From assembly GCF_044763875.1 (NCBI RefSeq), contig NZ_JBIWGZ010000005.1, forward strand, positions 186,001 through 250,000: DNA of 64,000 bases, written 5' to 3'. This document shows positions 1 through 8,334 of the stretch, piece by piece (position 1 is the first letter of the stretch; every line of letters starts with the position of its first letter). The translations under genes and the position numbers were made by a program. Below the pieces are notes generated by a model, which saw only the letters and a program-made list of their open reading frames with translations, had not been told where the DNA came from and made no database searches. Source of the DNA: Rummeliibacillus sp044763875 (GTDB taxonomy: Bacteria; Bacillota; Bacilli; Bacillales_A; Planococcaceae).

Positions 1-1
1 A

Positions 2-1144
2 TCGCAAGGTGTCCCTCAAACGTTTAAAGAGAATATTACTTTAACTACGATTGAGCATAAACAACAAGACATTGCGTTTGGACCCATTGCTGCAATGGAA
101 TCAATTAAACACCTAGGAACAAATGGAGGTGGTTTTAATGGAGCGAACTCATCCACACCATTTGAAAATCCAACTGCACTATCCAATATAGTAGAAATGC
201 TTTCAATGATGTTACTGCCAGGGGCTTGTGTTGTAACACTTGGTTTAATGATTGCATATCGGAAAAAACGTGATAAAAAAGTTTGGATAGGAAAACAAGG
301 AGCTTCGATATTCATAGCAATGAGTATCATCTTTTTAATGGGGGCTGCAGTTGTATATCTAAGTGAAAAATCAGGTAATCCATCAATCCATGCAATTGGT
401 ATTGATGATCATACAGGCAATATGGAGGGCAAAGAAACACGCTTCGGTATCGCGCAATCTTCATTATTTACTGCTGTAACGACAGCATTTACGACAGGAA
501 CTGTAAATAATATGCATGACACGTTAACACCCCTTGGAGGTTTAGTACCGTTATTCAACATGATGCTAAATGTCGTATTCGGCGGTAAAGGTGTTGGCTT
601 GATGAATATGATGATGTACGTTCTTCTTACAATCTTCATTGCATGTTTAATGATTGGTCGAACGCCACAGTTTTTAGGGAAGAAAATCGAAGCAAAAGAA
701 ATGAAACTCATTGCTCTTTGTATTTTAATTCACCCTACTATTATTCTTGGCTTCTCAGCATTAGCAGTTATTACAGCTGGTGGAGTAGCGGGGATTACAA
801 ATCCAGGTGCTCATGGCTTATCACAAGTTCTTTATGAATTTGCATCATCTTCTGCGAATAACGGTTCAGGATTTGAGGGGTTAGCAGATAACTCAACATT
901 TTGGAATGTAACAACCGGTTTGGCTATGTTTTTTGGCCGCTATACATCCATTGTGCTGCAAATCGCTATTGCTTCATTACTAGCGAAAAAACTCGTACAC
1001 AATGAATCAGTCGGTACATTGAAAACAAATAATGCGACATTTACTGTATTCCTGGTCGCAATTGTCCTCGTTGTTGGTGCATTAACATTCTTACCTTCGC
1101 TTGCACTTGGACCAATTACGGAATTTTTACAGCTTAACTCATGA
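2..1144 (+). CDS. kdpA: KdpA, K+-transporting ATPase potassium-binding subunit (5' end outside window)
   Basis: Potassium-binding, channel-like subunit of the KdpFABC high-affinity K+ uptake pump in the cytoplasmic membrane. The frame is open from base 2, so the gene begins before the window; the ATG at 95 is internal. Visible KdpA signatures are QGVPQTF at the left edge, GPIAAMESIKHLGTNGGGFNG with the GTNGGG filter-type loop, and the later AFTTGTVNNMHDTLTPLGG and FASSSANNGSGFEGL segments. Hydrophobic helices alternate with these loops, as in the family. The stop codon overlaps an ATG at 1141, and kdpB follows directly, so translation is probably coupled. Family identity is clear; only the N-terminal part is missing. 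Confidence 0.96.
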   Translation, partial: SQGVPQTFKENITLTTIEHKQQDIAFGPIAAMESIKHLGTNGGGFNGANSSTPFENPTALSNIVEMLSMMLLPGACVVTLGLMIAYRKKRDKKVWIGKQGASIFIAMSIIFLMGAAVVYLSEKSGNPSIHAIGIDDHTGNMEGKETRFGIAQSSLFTAVTTAFTTGTVNNMHDTLTPLGGLVPLFNMMLNVVFGGKGVGLMNMMMYVLLTIFIACLMIGRTPQFLGKKIEAKEMKLIALCILIHPTIILGFSALAVITAGGVAGITNPGAHGLSQVLYEFASSSANNGSGFEGLADNSTFWNVTTGLAMFFGRYTSIVLQIAIASLLAKKLVHNESVGTLKTNNATFTVFLVAIVLVVGALTFLPSLALGPITEFLQLNS

Positions 1145-1158
1145 AAAGGAGTGAGAAC

Positions 1159-3204
1159 ATGGGAGCAAAAAAGAATGGCCTCTTAACAAAGGAAATTGTA
1201 GCCACTTCATTCGTAAGTGCTTTTAAAAAATTTAATCCTATATATATGTTAAAAAACCCTGTTATGTTTGTCGTAGAAATCGGCTTTTTCCTAGTTGTAC
1301 TGTTATCAATCTTTCCTTCTCTATTCCATGCAGGAGAAGAAAATCTACGTTTATATAATGGCGTTGTTGCAGTTGTGTTATTTTTAACGATTTTGTTTGC
1401 AAATTTCGCAGAATCAATCGCACAAGGTCGAGGGAAAGCCCAAGTTGCCACTCTGAAAAAAACCAAATCTTCTACATCTGCAAGAGTGATTATAGATGGA
1501 AATGAAGTAATGAAACAAGCTAGTGAACTTACACATGGTGATATTGTGATCGTTCGTGCAGGTGAAACGATCCCAAATGACGGTGAAGTAGTCGATGGAA
1601 TTGCAACTGTAGACGAATCTGCTATTACAGGTGAATCTGCGCCAGTCGTGAAGGAAAGAGGTGGAGACTTCTCTTCTGTTACAGGAGGTACGATTGTCAC
1701 AAGTGATGAATTAACCATTAAAATCACTTCACTTCCAGGAGAGTCCTTTTTAGATAAAATGATTTCTCTTATAGAAGGAGCAAATCGGAAAAAGACTCCA
1801 AATGAAATTGCATTAAGTACATTGCTCGTAAGTTTAACCATCATCTTCTTATTAGTGGTTATGACGCTTTATCCAATGCTGCAATATTTAAACATCGACA
1901 TTTCCATTGCAACTTTAATCGCATTAACAGTATGTCTTATTCCAACAACAATCGGGGGATTACTATCTGCAATTGGTATCGCAGGAATGGACCGCGTAAC
2001 ACAATTCAATGTGATTGCGATGAATGGGAAAGCAGTAGAAGCATGTGGGGATGTAGATACATTAATTTTAGATAAGACAGGAACAATTACTCACGGAAAT
2101 CGCATGGCGACAGCTTTTCTTCCTGTATCCGGTGTTAACCAAGAAGAACTAACGACAGCGGCTTATTTAAGTTCATTAACTGATGACACACCAGAAGGAA
2201 AATCGATTATCGCTTTAGCTAAGGAGCAAAAACTTACTGTGCAAGATGTCGAACAGATCATTCAATCAAGTGAGCATATACCATTCACTGCACAAACACG
2301 AATGAGCGGTCTCAATACTGCAGATGGTGTACGGTATCGAAAAGGTGCTTATGACACGATTAAGAAAGAAAGCAAGGCTGTACCGAGAGATTTAGAAAAG
2401 CTTATTCATGTTGTATCAAACGAAGGTGGAACGCCTTTAGTTGTAATGAAAAATGAATTGATTCTCGGTGTGATTTACTTAAAAGATGTTGTGAAGTCTG
2501 GTTTGAAAGAGCGCTTCAAACAGCTACGCGAAATGGGCATTAAAACCATTATGTGTACTGGAGATAATCCACTCACTGCCGCAGCAATCGCAAAAGAAGC
2601 TGGAGTTGATGGCTTCATTGCAGAAAGCAAACCAGAAGATAAAATTCAAGTCATAAGAGATGAACAAAAACTAGGGAAAGTTGTCGCTATGACAGGTGAT
2701 GGTACAAATGATGCACCAGCACTTGCTCAAGCAGATGTTGGAATGGCAATGAATACAGGTACAAACTCTGCCAAAGAAGCAGCAAATATGGTTGACCTAG
2801 ATTCCGATCCAACTAAAATTATTGAAGTTGTGGAAATTGGAAAACAACTTCTAATGACTCGAGGAGCACTAACAACATTCAGTATCGCAAATGATATTGC
2901 GAAGTATTTTGCGATTATCCCAGCAATTTTATTAATCGGCATTCCAGAGATGAATCGTTTAAATATTATGCACTTAGAGTCTTCAACCAGTGCTATTCTT
3001 TCAGCGCTTATTTTCAACGCCATTATCATTCCCCTACTCATTCCTGTGGCGATGAAAGGTGTGCAATATAAAGCGATGAGTTCATCAAAACTATTGATCA
3101 AAAACAGCATAATTTACGGAGTTGGCGGTGCGATTGTTCCCTTCATCGGCATTAAAGTAATCGATATTATTATTGCACCACTATTAAAAATGATAGGAAT
3201 TTAG
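1159..3204 (+). CDS. kdpB: KdpB, K+-transporting P-type ATPase catalytic subunit
   Basis: ATP-hydrolysing subunit of the Kdp potassium pump. P-type ATPase landmarks are in order: TGES actuator motif near residue 157, DKTGT phosphorylation motif with the acceptor Asp near residue 305, then MTGDGTNDAPAL in the hinge. Hydrophobic helices flank the soluble domains. The frame is open from an ATG at 1141, but AAAAGGAGTG lies just downstream of that codon and 7 bases before ATG 1159, so I start at 1159 (681 residues, the usual KdpB length). It lies between kdpA and kdpC in one operon. No kdpD or kdpE sensor genes follow; they may lie upstream of the window. Confidence 0.97.
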   Translation: MGAKKNGLLTKEIVATSFVSAFKKFNPIYMLKNPVMFVVEIGFFLVVLLSIFPSLFHAGEENLRLYNGVVAVVLFLTILFANFAESIAQGRGKAQVATLKKTKSSTSARVIIDGNEVMKQASELTHGDIVIVRAGETIPNDGEVVDGIATVDESAITGESAPVVKERGGDFSSVTGGTIVTSDELTIKITSLPGESFLDKMISLIEGANRKKTPNEIALSTLLVSLTIIFLLVVMTLYPMLQYLNIDISIATLIALTVCLIPTTIGGLLSAIGIAGMDRVTQFNVIAMNGKAVEACGDVDTLILDKTGTITHGNRMATAFLPVSGVNQEELTTAAYLSSLTDDTPEGKSIIALAKEQKLTVQDVEQIIQSSEHIPFTAQTRMSGLNTADGVRYRKGAYDTIKKESKAVPRDLEKLIHVVSNEGGTPLVVMKNELILGVIYLKDVVKSGLKERFKQLREMGIKTIMCTGDNPLTAAAIAKEAGVDGFIAESKPEDKIQVIRDEQKLGKVVAMTGDGTNDAPALAQADVGMAMNTGTNSAKEAANMVDLDSDPTKIIEVVEIGKQLLMTRGALTTFSIANDIAKYFAIIPAILLIGIPEMNRLNIMHLESSTSAILSALIFNAIIIPLLIPVAMKGVQYKAMSSSKLLIKNSIIYGVGGAIVPFIGIKVIDIIIAPLLKMIGI

Positions 3205-3219
3205 AAAGGAGTCATGACG

Positions 3220-3828
3220 ATGAAAAAAATATTCCCACAAATCAAGGTAGCTTTTTTAACATCTGTTGTGATGATGATTATCTGCGGCCTTATTTATCCA
3301 TTTGCTGTAACTGGTGTTTCACAACTAGTTTTCCATGATAAAGCAAATGGTAGTCTGATTAAGATAGATGGTAAAGTAGTCGGATCGAAATTAATCGGTC
3401 AAACCTTTGAAAATCCAGCTCATTTTATTAGTCGCGTTTCAAGTGTGAATTATAATGTATATGAAAAAAATGATCCAAACTATGCAGGTGTTAGTTCTGG
3501 AAACTTTAACTACGCTCCATCTAATCCAGAGTTGACGAAACGAATGAATGAGAGTGTAGAAGAATTTTTAAAGAACAATCCATCTGTCTCTAAAAAAGAT
3601 ATTCCGGCTGATTTAATCACAAGTTCAGGCTCTGGGCTAGATCCACATATTTCAATTCCTTCAGCTGAAATACAGATTGATCGTATTGCAGCAGCATCTC
3701 ATTTAGCAAAAGAAGAGGTGCAAAATATTATAAAAGAGGCCACATCCAAAAAGGTGTTTGGTGTGTTAGGAGAAGATAAAATGAATGTGTTAGAGGCTAA
3801 TATGTTAATAGATAAAAAGATGAAGTAA
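3220..3828 (+). CDS. kdpC: KdpC, K+-transporting ATPase subunit C
   Basis: Accessory subunit that stabilises the KdpFABC complex. It has one N-terminal membrane helix (about residues 8-30) followed by an extracytoplasmic domain with the KdpC hallmarks QTFENPAHFISRVS and SGSGLDPHISI. Two ATGs are in frame, at 3214 and 3220. AAAGGAG at 3205-3211 is only 2 bases from the first but 8 from the second, so I prefer 3220 (202 residues). It is the last gene of the kdp operon and is followed about 60 bases on by a perfect 18-bp hairpin. Confidence 0.95.
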   Translation: MKKIFPQIKVAFLTSVVMMIICGLIYPFAVTGVSQLVFHDKANGSLIKIDGKVVGSKLIGQTFENPAHFISRVSSVNYNVYEKNDPNYAGVSSGNFNYAPSNPELTKRMNESVEEFLKNNPSVSKKDIPADLITSSGSGLDPHISIPSAEIQIDRIAAASHLAKEEVQNIIKEATSKKVFGVLGEDKMNVLEANMLIDKKMK

Positions 3829-3886
3829 GTAAACACACTAACTGCCTATTTCAAGAAATTTTCAATTTAACATAAAAATATTAAAA

Positions 3887-3928
3887 AGCAGAAACGAAAA
3901 ACAAATTATCTTGTTTTTCGTTTCTGCT
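3887..3928. terminator. Bidirectional terminator between kdpC and the metalloprotease gene
   Basis: A perfect 18-bp stem (3887-3904 with 3911-3928) carries a 6-base loop. It is flanked by A/T runs on both sides and lies between converging genes, so it can end both transcripts. Confidence 0.85.
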
Positions 3929-3969
3929 AATATAATTTGACCTTAATAGACAGTATTCATTACATAAAA

Positions 3970-6087
3970 TTATTTATTTTTACCTTTTTGATTACCGTTA
4001 TTCGGTTTATCTCCTTTTAAGATAACCTCATAAGAGTAATCTAATGGATTCAGTTGTCCTGGTTTTGCTGCATAAGAAGTAATCATCTTCACATTGCCTT
4101 CTTTTAATATTTTCTGAATATCAAGGGCTTGAGTATCTGTTACATTAAATGGATTCACATGATAAACGCGCTCTTTACCATTTTTCTTTGTTTGGATAAA
4201 AGTCACGACATAATCAAGGTATTCTTTTTTCAACTGACCAATAGATTGGAAACCATCAGTTGATGTACCTGATTTTGATAGTCCAATTTCAGGGATGCTA
4301 ATGTTTTTCACGTACCAGCCAGCTTCTTCTGAGCCCCAATCAGTCATATAGCGGAATGCAATTAACACTTTCTTTCCTGCATATTTGGATAAGTCAAACG
4401 TTTCAGGAGTCCATTTTTTATTCGTTCCTGTAAAGCCAGGTAGATTAGCTTGTGTATTTGGATAACCTTCTGCAGTAATATCTGATCTTGTATGATCATT
4501 TGCTAGACTTGTCCATGTTTCCCCATTATCTGTGGACACTTGAACAGCCCCGAAATCCCATTGCTCTTCAATTTGATAATAGTGATCAAAGTTCAATGTT
4601 GCTTTGTTAGTAGAAGATAAATCTGCTTCAAAGATCATTTGATTATCAGCTTGGCTACCTGTATTGCCCCATAAAACTTGTTTTCCAGAACCGAGTGGAT
4701 CTGCAACAGTTTTCCATTGTAGTGGTAAGAAATCAGCACCATTAAACTTCATTCCTCTAATTTCTTTTGTAAAATCAAGTGATTTGAAATCTCCTCCCCA
4801 AGCAGGGACACCCTGTTTTTCATACACTTGTGCTTTTTCAAAATCAATTGTTTTGCCACGTTTTGTGCCTTGTCTATCAACCACTAAATCACGTAAATCA
4901 ATGCTATCAATATTGTAATCTTTGCTTACTGTGCTATCATCTAGAGCTAGAGCTGTCATGAAGTTTTGATAAACTTTCGTAAAGTCTTTATTCGTTTTGT
5001 ATTGTTTTAAAACATTCTCAATACTTTCAATACCTTGTGAAGTACCGTCAGTTGCTAATGATTTGATAAAGTCATGTCCAAATTTATCATATAGATAAAG
5101 CATGAATAAATAAACTTCACCGTAATCAGCAATTGTTTCTGGACCTGTTTCTGCACTATTATGTTCATCCCAGTTTACCAGTGAGTTTTCAGGGTGATCA
5201 AGGAAGAAATTAATCGAACCATCTTCATGTCCATAACCTCCTAGATATTCAGCGAAAGTAGACATCCCCTCATTAACCCATGATTCCTCAGATGGATCAT
5301 TATCCGCTTGAATTAGATGTTGTAATTCATGGATTGTTGTGCCAAAGAAAGTAGATTCTAAACGAGTATCCCATGAATTGGTATCGATTGTAATAATATT
5401 TCGATCAATAAAGTCTTCTATTGTTTGCCAGAAGAAACCGGCTACAAAGAATGGATAGTTGGGATTATTCCATCCTTCATCTTGAATATTATCAACCAGC
5501 ATAATGACTTTGTTAGAACCTGTATAGTAGTCTTTTGGTAATCCAACCATTTCTGGTAATGGCGATTTGGATCCGTCTAACGAATCTGGTGTACCAAAGA
5601 AATCTGTTGCTTTCGGATAAATATTTTTATCAAATTCATCTCGTAGCTTGTCCACTTGAGCTTGTGTGACAACATCAGGTTGTCGTGGATTATTTGGTCC
5701 ATAAGATAAATCATGTGCCACCCAGACTTCTACATTGTCCCCAACACTTCGCAACGTAAATTCCTTAAATTTTTTATTTCGATTTAAGAATACTTTGGTA
5801 CCACCATCGTATGTGAAGTTAGGATCTACCTTTTCATCTGAAGTTACTAAAGCCTTCACTTCACTAGCTTGCTCTTTAATCTTTTCCTCAACTTTCTTTT
5901 GGAAATCAGCACTTTCAGTTTGCTTGCTCAGCTGATGATCGATATCAATTCGATCACCATATCGATCTGTATTCCAATTTTCATAAGACTTTGTTTCAGC
6001 GCTAACTTTTTCACTCGACAAAGGACTCATCAACGATAGTACTAAGCTACTTGATAGTAATAAAGAAACCCATTTAACCTTTTTCAA
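3970..6087 (-). CDS. Secreted zinc metalloprotease, immune inhibitor A-like
   Basis: Predicted exported protease. After a signal peptide (KKVKWV, a hydrophobic stretch, then a cut near VSA-ET) comes a HELQH zinc motif about 260 residues in, followed by WVNEG, whose Glu is the likely third ligand. The last 250 residues contain a beta-sandwich region (FDHYYQIEEQWDFGAVQVS, GWYVKNISIPEIG) seen in immune inhibitor A proteins. The frame opens at an ATG at 6108, but GAAAGGGG lies 6 bases before an in-frame TTG at 6087. That start gives a normal signal peptide (705 residues), so I prefer it. HELQH differs from the HEYGH of classical InhA, so this may be a sister M6/M30-like group. It stands alone between terminators. 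Its substrate is unknown. Confidence 0.8.
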   Translation of the reverse strand: MKKVKWVSLLLSSSLVLSLMSPLSSEKVSAETKSYENWNTDRYGDRIDIDHQLSKQTESADFQKKVEEKIKEQASEVKALVTSDEKVDPNFTYDGGTKVFLNRNKKFKEFTLRSVGDNVEVWVAHDLSYGPNNPRQPDVVTQAQVDKLRDEFDKNIYPKATDFFGTPDSLDGSKSPLPEMVGLPKDYYTGSNKVIMLVDNIQDEGWNNPNYPFFVAGFFWQTIEDFIDRNIITIDTNSWDTRLESTFFGTTIHELQHLIQADNDPSEESWVNEGMSTFAEYLGGYGHEDGSINFFLDHPENSLVNWDEHNSAETGPETIADYGEVYLFMLYLYDKFGHDFIKSLATDGTSQGIESIENVLKQYKTNKDFTKVYQNFMTALALDDSTVSKDYNIDSIDLRDLVVDRQGTKRGKTIDFEKAQVYEKQGVPAWGGDFKSLDFTKEIRGMKFNGADFLPLQWKTVADPLGSGKQVLWGNTGSQADNQMIFEADLSSTNKATLNFDHYYQIEEQWDFGAVQVSTDNGETWTSLANDHTRSDITAEGYPNTQANLPGFTGTNKKWTPETFDLSKYAGKKVLIAFRYMTDWGSEEAGWYVKNISIPEIGLSKSGTSTDGFQSIGQLKKEYLDYVVTFIQTKKNGKERVYHVNPFNVTDTQALDIQKILKEGNVKMITSYAAKPGQLNPLDYSYEVILKGDKPNNGNQKGKNK

Positions 6088-6283
6088 AGAAAAACCCCTT
6101 TCGTCCATTATTTTGAAACGATTACATAATTTATTCTAACATTATTGAATATTCAGAAAATGGTGCAACGGTAGGATTTTTTTTAAGTTAAAAGAGTGCC
6201 TAAATACGTGATACTATATGTAAATAAAACCATTAATAAAATTAGAAAACTGCTATTAAATACATATTTTATCGACAAAAAAA

Positions 6284-6315
6284 GAGACTCCCTAAAGATT
6301 ACTTTAGGGAGTCTC
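6284..6315 (-). terminator. Terminator downstream of the YczE-like gene
   Basis: A 14-bp perfect stem (GAGACTCCCTAAAG paired across an ATTA loop) is followed on the minus strand by seven T residues. Confidence 0.88.
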
Positions 6316-6332
6316 CTTATCAATTCTCTATA

Positions 6333-6962
6333 TTAGAAGAATGCAACTTGTTCGTCACCAATACATTTCATCAATAATTTACGGCAAACTCCAAGAGACA
6401 ATTGAACAATAGGACCAAGTGCAAATACCATAATAATTGTCCCAATTCCAACAGGTCCTCCAAGAAGATAACCTGCAAATGCAACAACAATTTCCATAAT
6501 CGTACGCGCTAAAGTAATACTACAGTGGAATTTTTCCACGGCCAGTAACATTAAACTATCACGAGGACCTGCACCTAAATTAGCGGAAATATAAATGCCT
6601 CCACCCACTGCGATTAAAATAACCCCTAAGATAAAGTCCATAAATTGAAATGAGATCGCATGAACATCTGGTAATAACCAGTTGAAGAAATCAATAAATA
6701 CTCCGATGAAAATCATATTCAAAAATGTTGCGATTTTCGGGAATTGACGTAAGCCGATTGAAGAAATTGTAATAATAGTAATCCCTGCAATATCGGACCA
6801 TGCTCCAATCGATAAACCAAAATGATTATATAAACCAATGTGTAGAACGTCCCAAGAACCTACACCAAAACGTTGGCCCTTTACAGTTAACGCAATACCA
6901 AGGCCTATGACCATAATTCCTGTAAAAAAGAATAACCAACGCCATATATTTGCTTTTTGCAT
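6333..6962 (-). CDS. YczE/YitT-like integral membrane protein
   Basis: A 209-residue hydrophobic protein with about five membrane helices and little else. The pattern GxxLTVKGQRFGVGSWDVLHIGL near the N-terminus and SANLGAGPRDSLM in the middle is that of the YczE/YyaS group of Bacillales membrane proteins. Their biochemical role is not established; YczE itself has been linked to surfactin production in B. subtilis. AGAAGGA lies upstream of the ATG. It is a single gene with its own terminator. The family call is good; no function is claimed. Confidence 0.75.
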   Translation of the reverse strand: MQKANIWRWLFFFTGIMVIGLGIALTVKGQRFGVGSWDVLHIGLYNHFGLSIGAWSDIAGITIITISSIGLRQFPKIATFLNMIFIGVFIDFFNWLLPDVHAISFQFMDFILGVILIAVGGGIYISANLGAGPRDSLMLLAVEKFHCSITLARTIMEIVVAFAGYLLGGPVGIGTIIMVFALGPIVQLSLGVCRKLLMKCIGDEQVAFF

Positions 6963-6990
6963 ATAAATCCTTCTTTCTACAATTACAAAC

Positions 6991-7027
6991 GAAAAGCCAT
7001 TTTATGCTAGTACATAAATGGCTTTTC
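6991..7027 (-). terminator. Terminator downstream of ybaK
   Basis: A stem of about 15 bp (GAAAAGCCATTTATG type, with one bulged T) closes a short loop about 40 bases beyond the ybaK stop codon on the minus strand. The T-tract is weak. Confidence 0.6.
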
Positions 7028-7067
7028 ATTAATTAGCTTTTTAATTGTATCAAGAATATTATTAATT

Positions 7068-7550
7068 TCAAGTAAGTGATACTAATTTTGCATTAGTAGC
7101 TTTTACTAGATTTTCTGGCACAATGCAAATTTGCATACCGATTTTCCCTGCACTAACATACATTTCATCCACTTGTTCAGCAGAAATATCGATAAATGTA
7201 GGATAATACTTTTTCATGCCAATTGGTGAACAACCACCGCGGATATAGCCTGTATTAGGTAGTAAATCCTTTACATGAAGCATTTCAATTTTCTTTTCAC
7301 CAACAGCTTTAGCAGCTTTTTTTAAGTTCAACTCTTCAGCTACAGGTATAACAAAAACATAGAAATTTCCTTTACCCGCTGTTGCTACAAGCGTTTTGAA
7401 CACTTTTTCTACTGGTTGGCTAATTTTCGTTGCAACCGATACGCCGTCGATTTTTCCTTCTTCTACTTCATATTCTGCAAGTACATATGGAATTTTTTTT
7501 TGATCTAAAAGACGTACTGCGTTTGTTTTTTGCATTTTATGTTTTGCCAT
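7068..7550 (-). CDS. ybaK: Cys-tRNA(Pro) deacylase, YbaK/EbsC family
   Basis: Editing enzyme that hydrolyses cysteine mischarged on tRNA(Pro), acting in trans after prolyl-tRNA synthetase. The whole 160-residue protein is one YbaK fold. Diagnostic stretches are the N-terminal TNAVRLLDQKKIPY, then VFKTLV, the conserved lysine in LNLKKAAKAVG, and TGYIRGGCSPIG. GAGGAAGTG lies 11 bases before the ATG. It starts only 15 bases after the stop of the upstream 212-residue unknown gene, so the two are probably one transcript. Function is from the family; Cys versus other amino-acid specificity cannot be read here. Confidence 0.9.
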   Translation of the reverse strand: MAKHKMQKTNAVRLLDQKKIPYVLAEYEVEEGKIDGVSVATKISQPVEKVFKTLVATAGKGNFYVFVIPVAEELNLKKAAKAVGEKKIEMLHVKDLLPNTGYIRGGCSPIGMKKYYPTFIDISAEQVDEMYVSAGKIGMQICIVPENLVKATNAKLVSLT

Positions 7551-7565
7551 AGAATAACACTTCCT

Positions 7566-8204
7566 CTATACAGCCAGATAGATAGTTGGTTGTGCAAACT
7601 GGAATCCTTGTTTAGCCATTTGCACATGGAAGGAGTAACGAGATATTGCTTTTTTAAAAAAACGTTTCTTAGCAGTCTCATCTTTCTCCTGCCCATTCAT
7701 TTGGGCCACTTTTAATGGTTCACCTGCTTGAGTAGATTGACCTTTAGCTTGTTGAATTGTTTCAGTAGCAGTAGCGACAACTTGATAATCCTGTTTACTC
7801 GGATTTTCTGGAGCTAATGCTGCGAGACGTACATCCTCTAGAATCGCAATTGTCTGATCGTGAGGGGCACTTTGAGAAGATGTGATTGCCTGCAACAAAG
7901 AGGAAACTTCCATTTTCTCAATATTTACATCCTTCTCAACTATGATACTTGACTCTCCCTCAGCCTTAACTGCTGTTTCCTGGTTTTGTTTCAAATCACG
8001 AATAGCAGATTGTACTTCGGGTTGGTGCTCTTGTTCTTTTTTTCCGGTCAATAACTCCACTAGTTCTTCGAGTGCTGGATTAAAATTCGGCTTAAAATAT
8101 TGAGCATTTTTGCGATAAGCATTATCTGCTGTTTTCTGACGAAGTGCCCGCTTACGATTTTCAATTTCTGTATAGCGATTGCTTACAAGAGAAGCTATAT
8201 TCAT
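7566..8204 (-). CDS. Unknown protein, 212 residues, upstream of ybaK
   Basis: I do not recognise a family. The protein is soluble. It has a charged, helical N-terminus (MNIASLVSNRYTEIENRKR, then NPALEELVELLTGKK), a low-complexity Glu/Gln-rich middle (about residues 60-165), and a basic, aromatic C-terminus (KKRFFKKAISRYSFHV). No signal peptide or membrane helix is visible. A strong ribosome binding site (AAAGGGGGG) lies 6 bases before the ATG, and codon usage resembles its neighbours, so it is a real gene. It is probably co-transcribed with ybaK 15 bases downstream. Confidence 0.7.
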   Translation of the reverse strand: MNIASLVSNRYTEIENRKRALRQKTADNAYRKNAQYFKPNFNPALEELVELLTGKKEQEHQPEVQSAIRDLKQNQETAVKAEGESSIIVEKDVNIEKMEVSSLLQAITSSQSAPHDQTIAILEDVRLAALAPENPSKQDYQVVATATETIQQAKGQSTQAGEPLKVAQMNGQEKDETAKKRFFKKAISRYSFHVQMAKQGFQFAQPTIYLAV

Positions 8205-8334
8205 GTCAATCCCCCCTTTATTAATATCAAAATAGTTAAAACTATATTAGCACCAATATTTGAGATTTTAAAATGCCTTTTTTCTCAAATTTGGCTATGA
8301 TATTTTACAGGAAAATTTTACTACTATTGTAACG

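Noticed and set aside
1141..1158. ATG at 1141 as the start of kdpB
   Set aside because: The ribosome binding site AAAAGGAGTG lies downstream of this ATG and is correctly spaced for ATG 1159; the added residues do not fit KdpB.
8258..8290. Hairpin ATTTGAGA/TCTCAAAT downstream of topB
   Set aside because: Short AT-rich stem with a long loop and no T-run; too weak to call a terminator.
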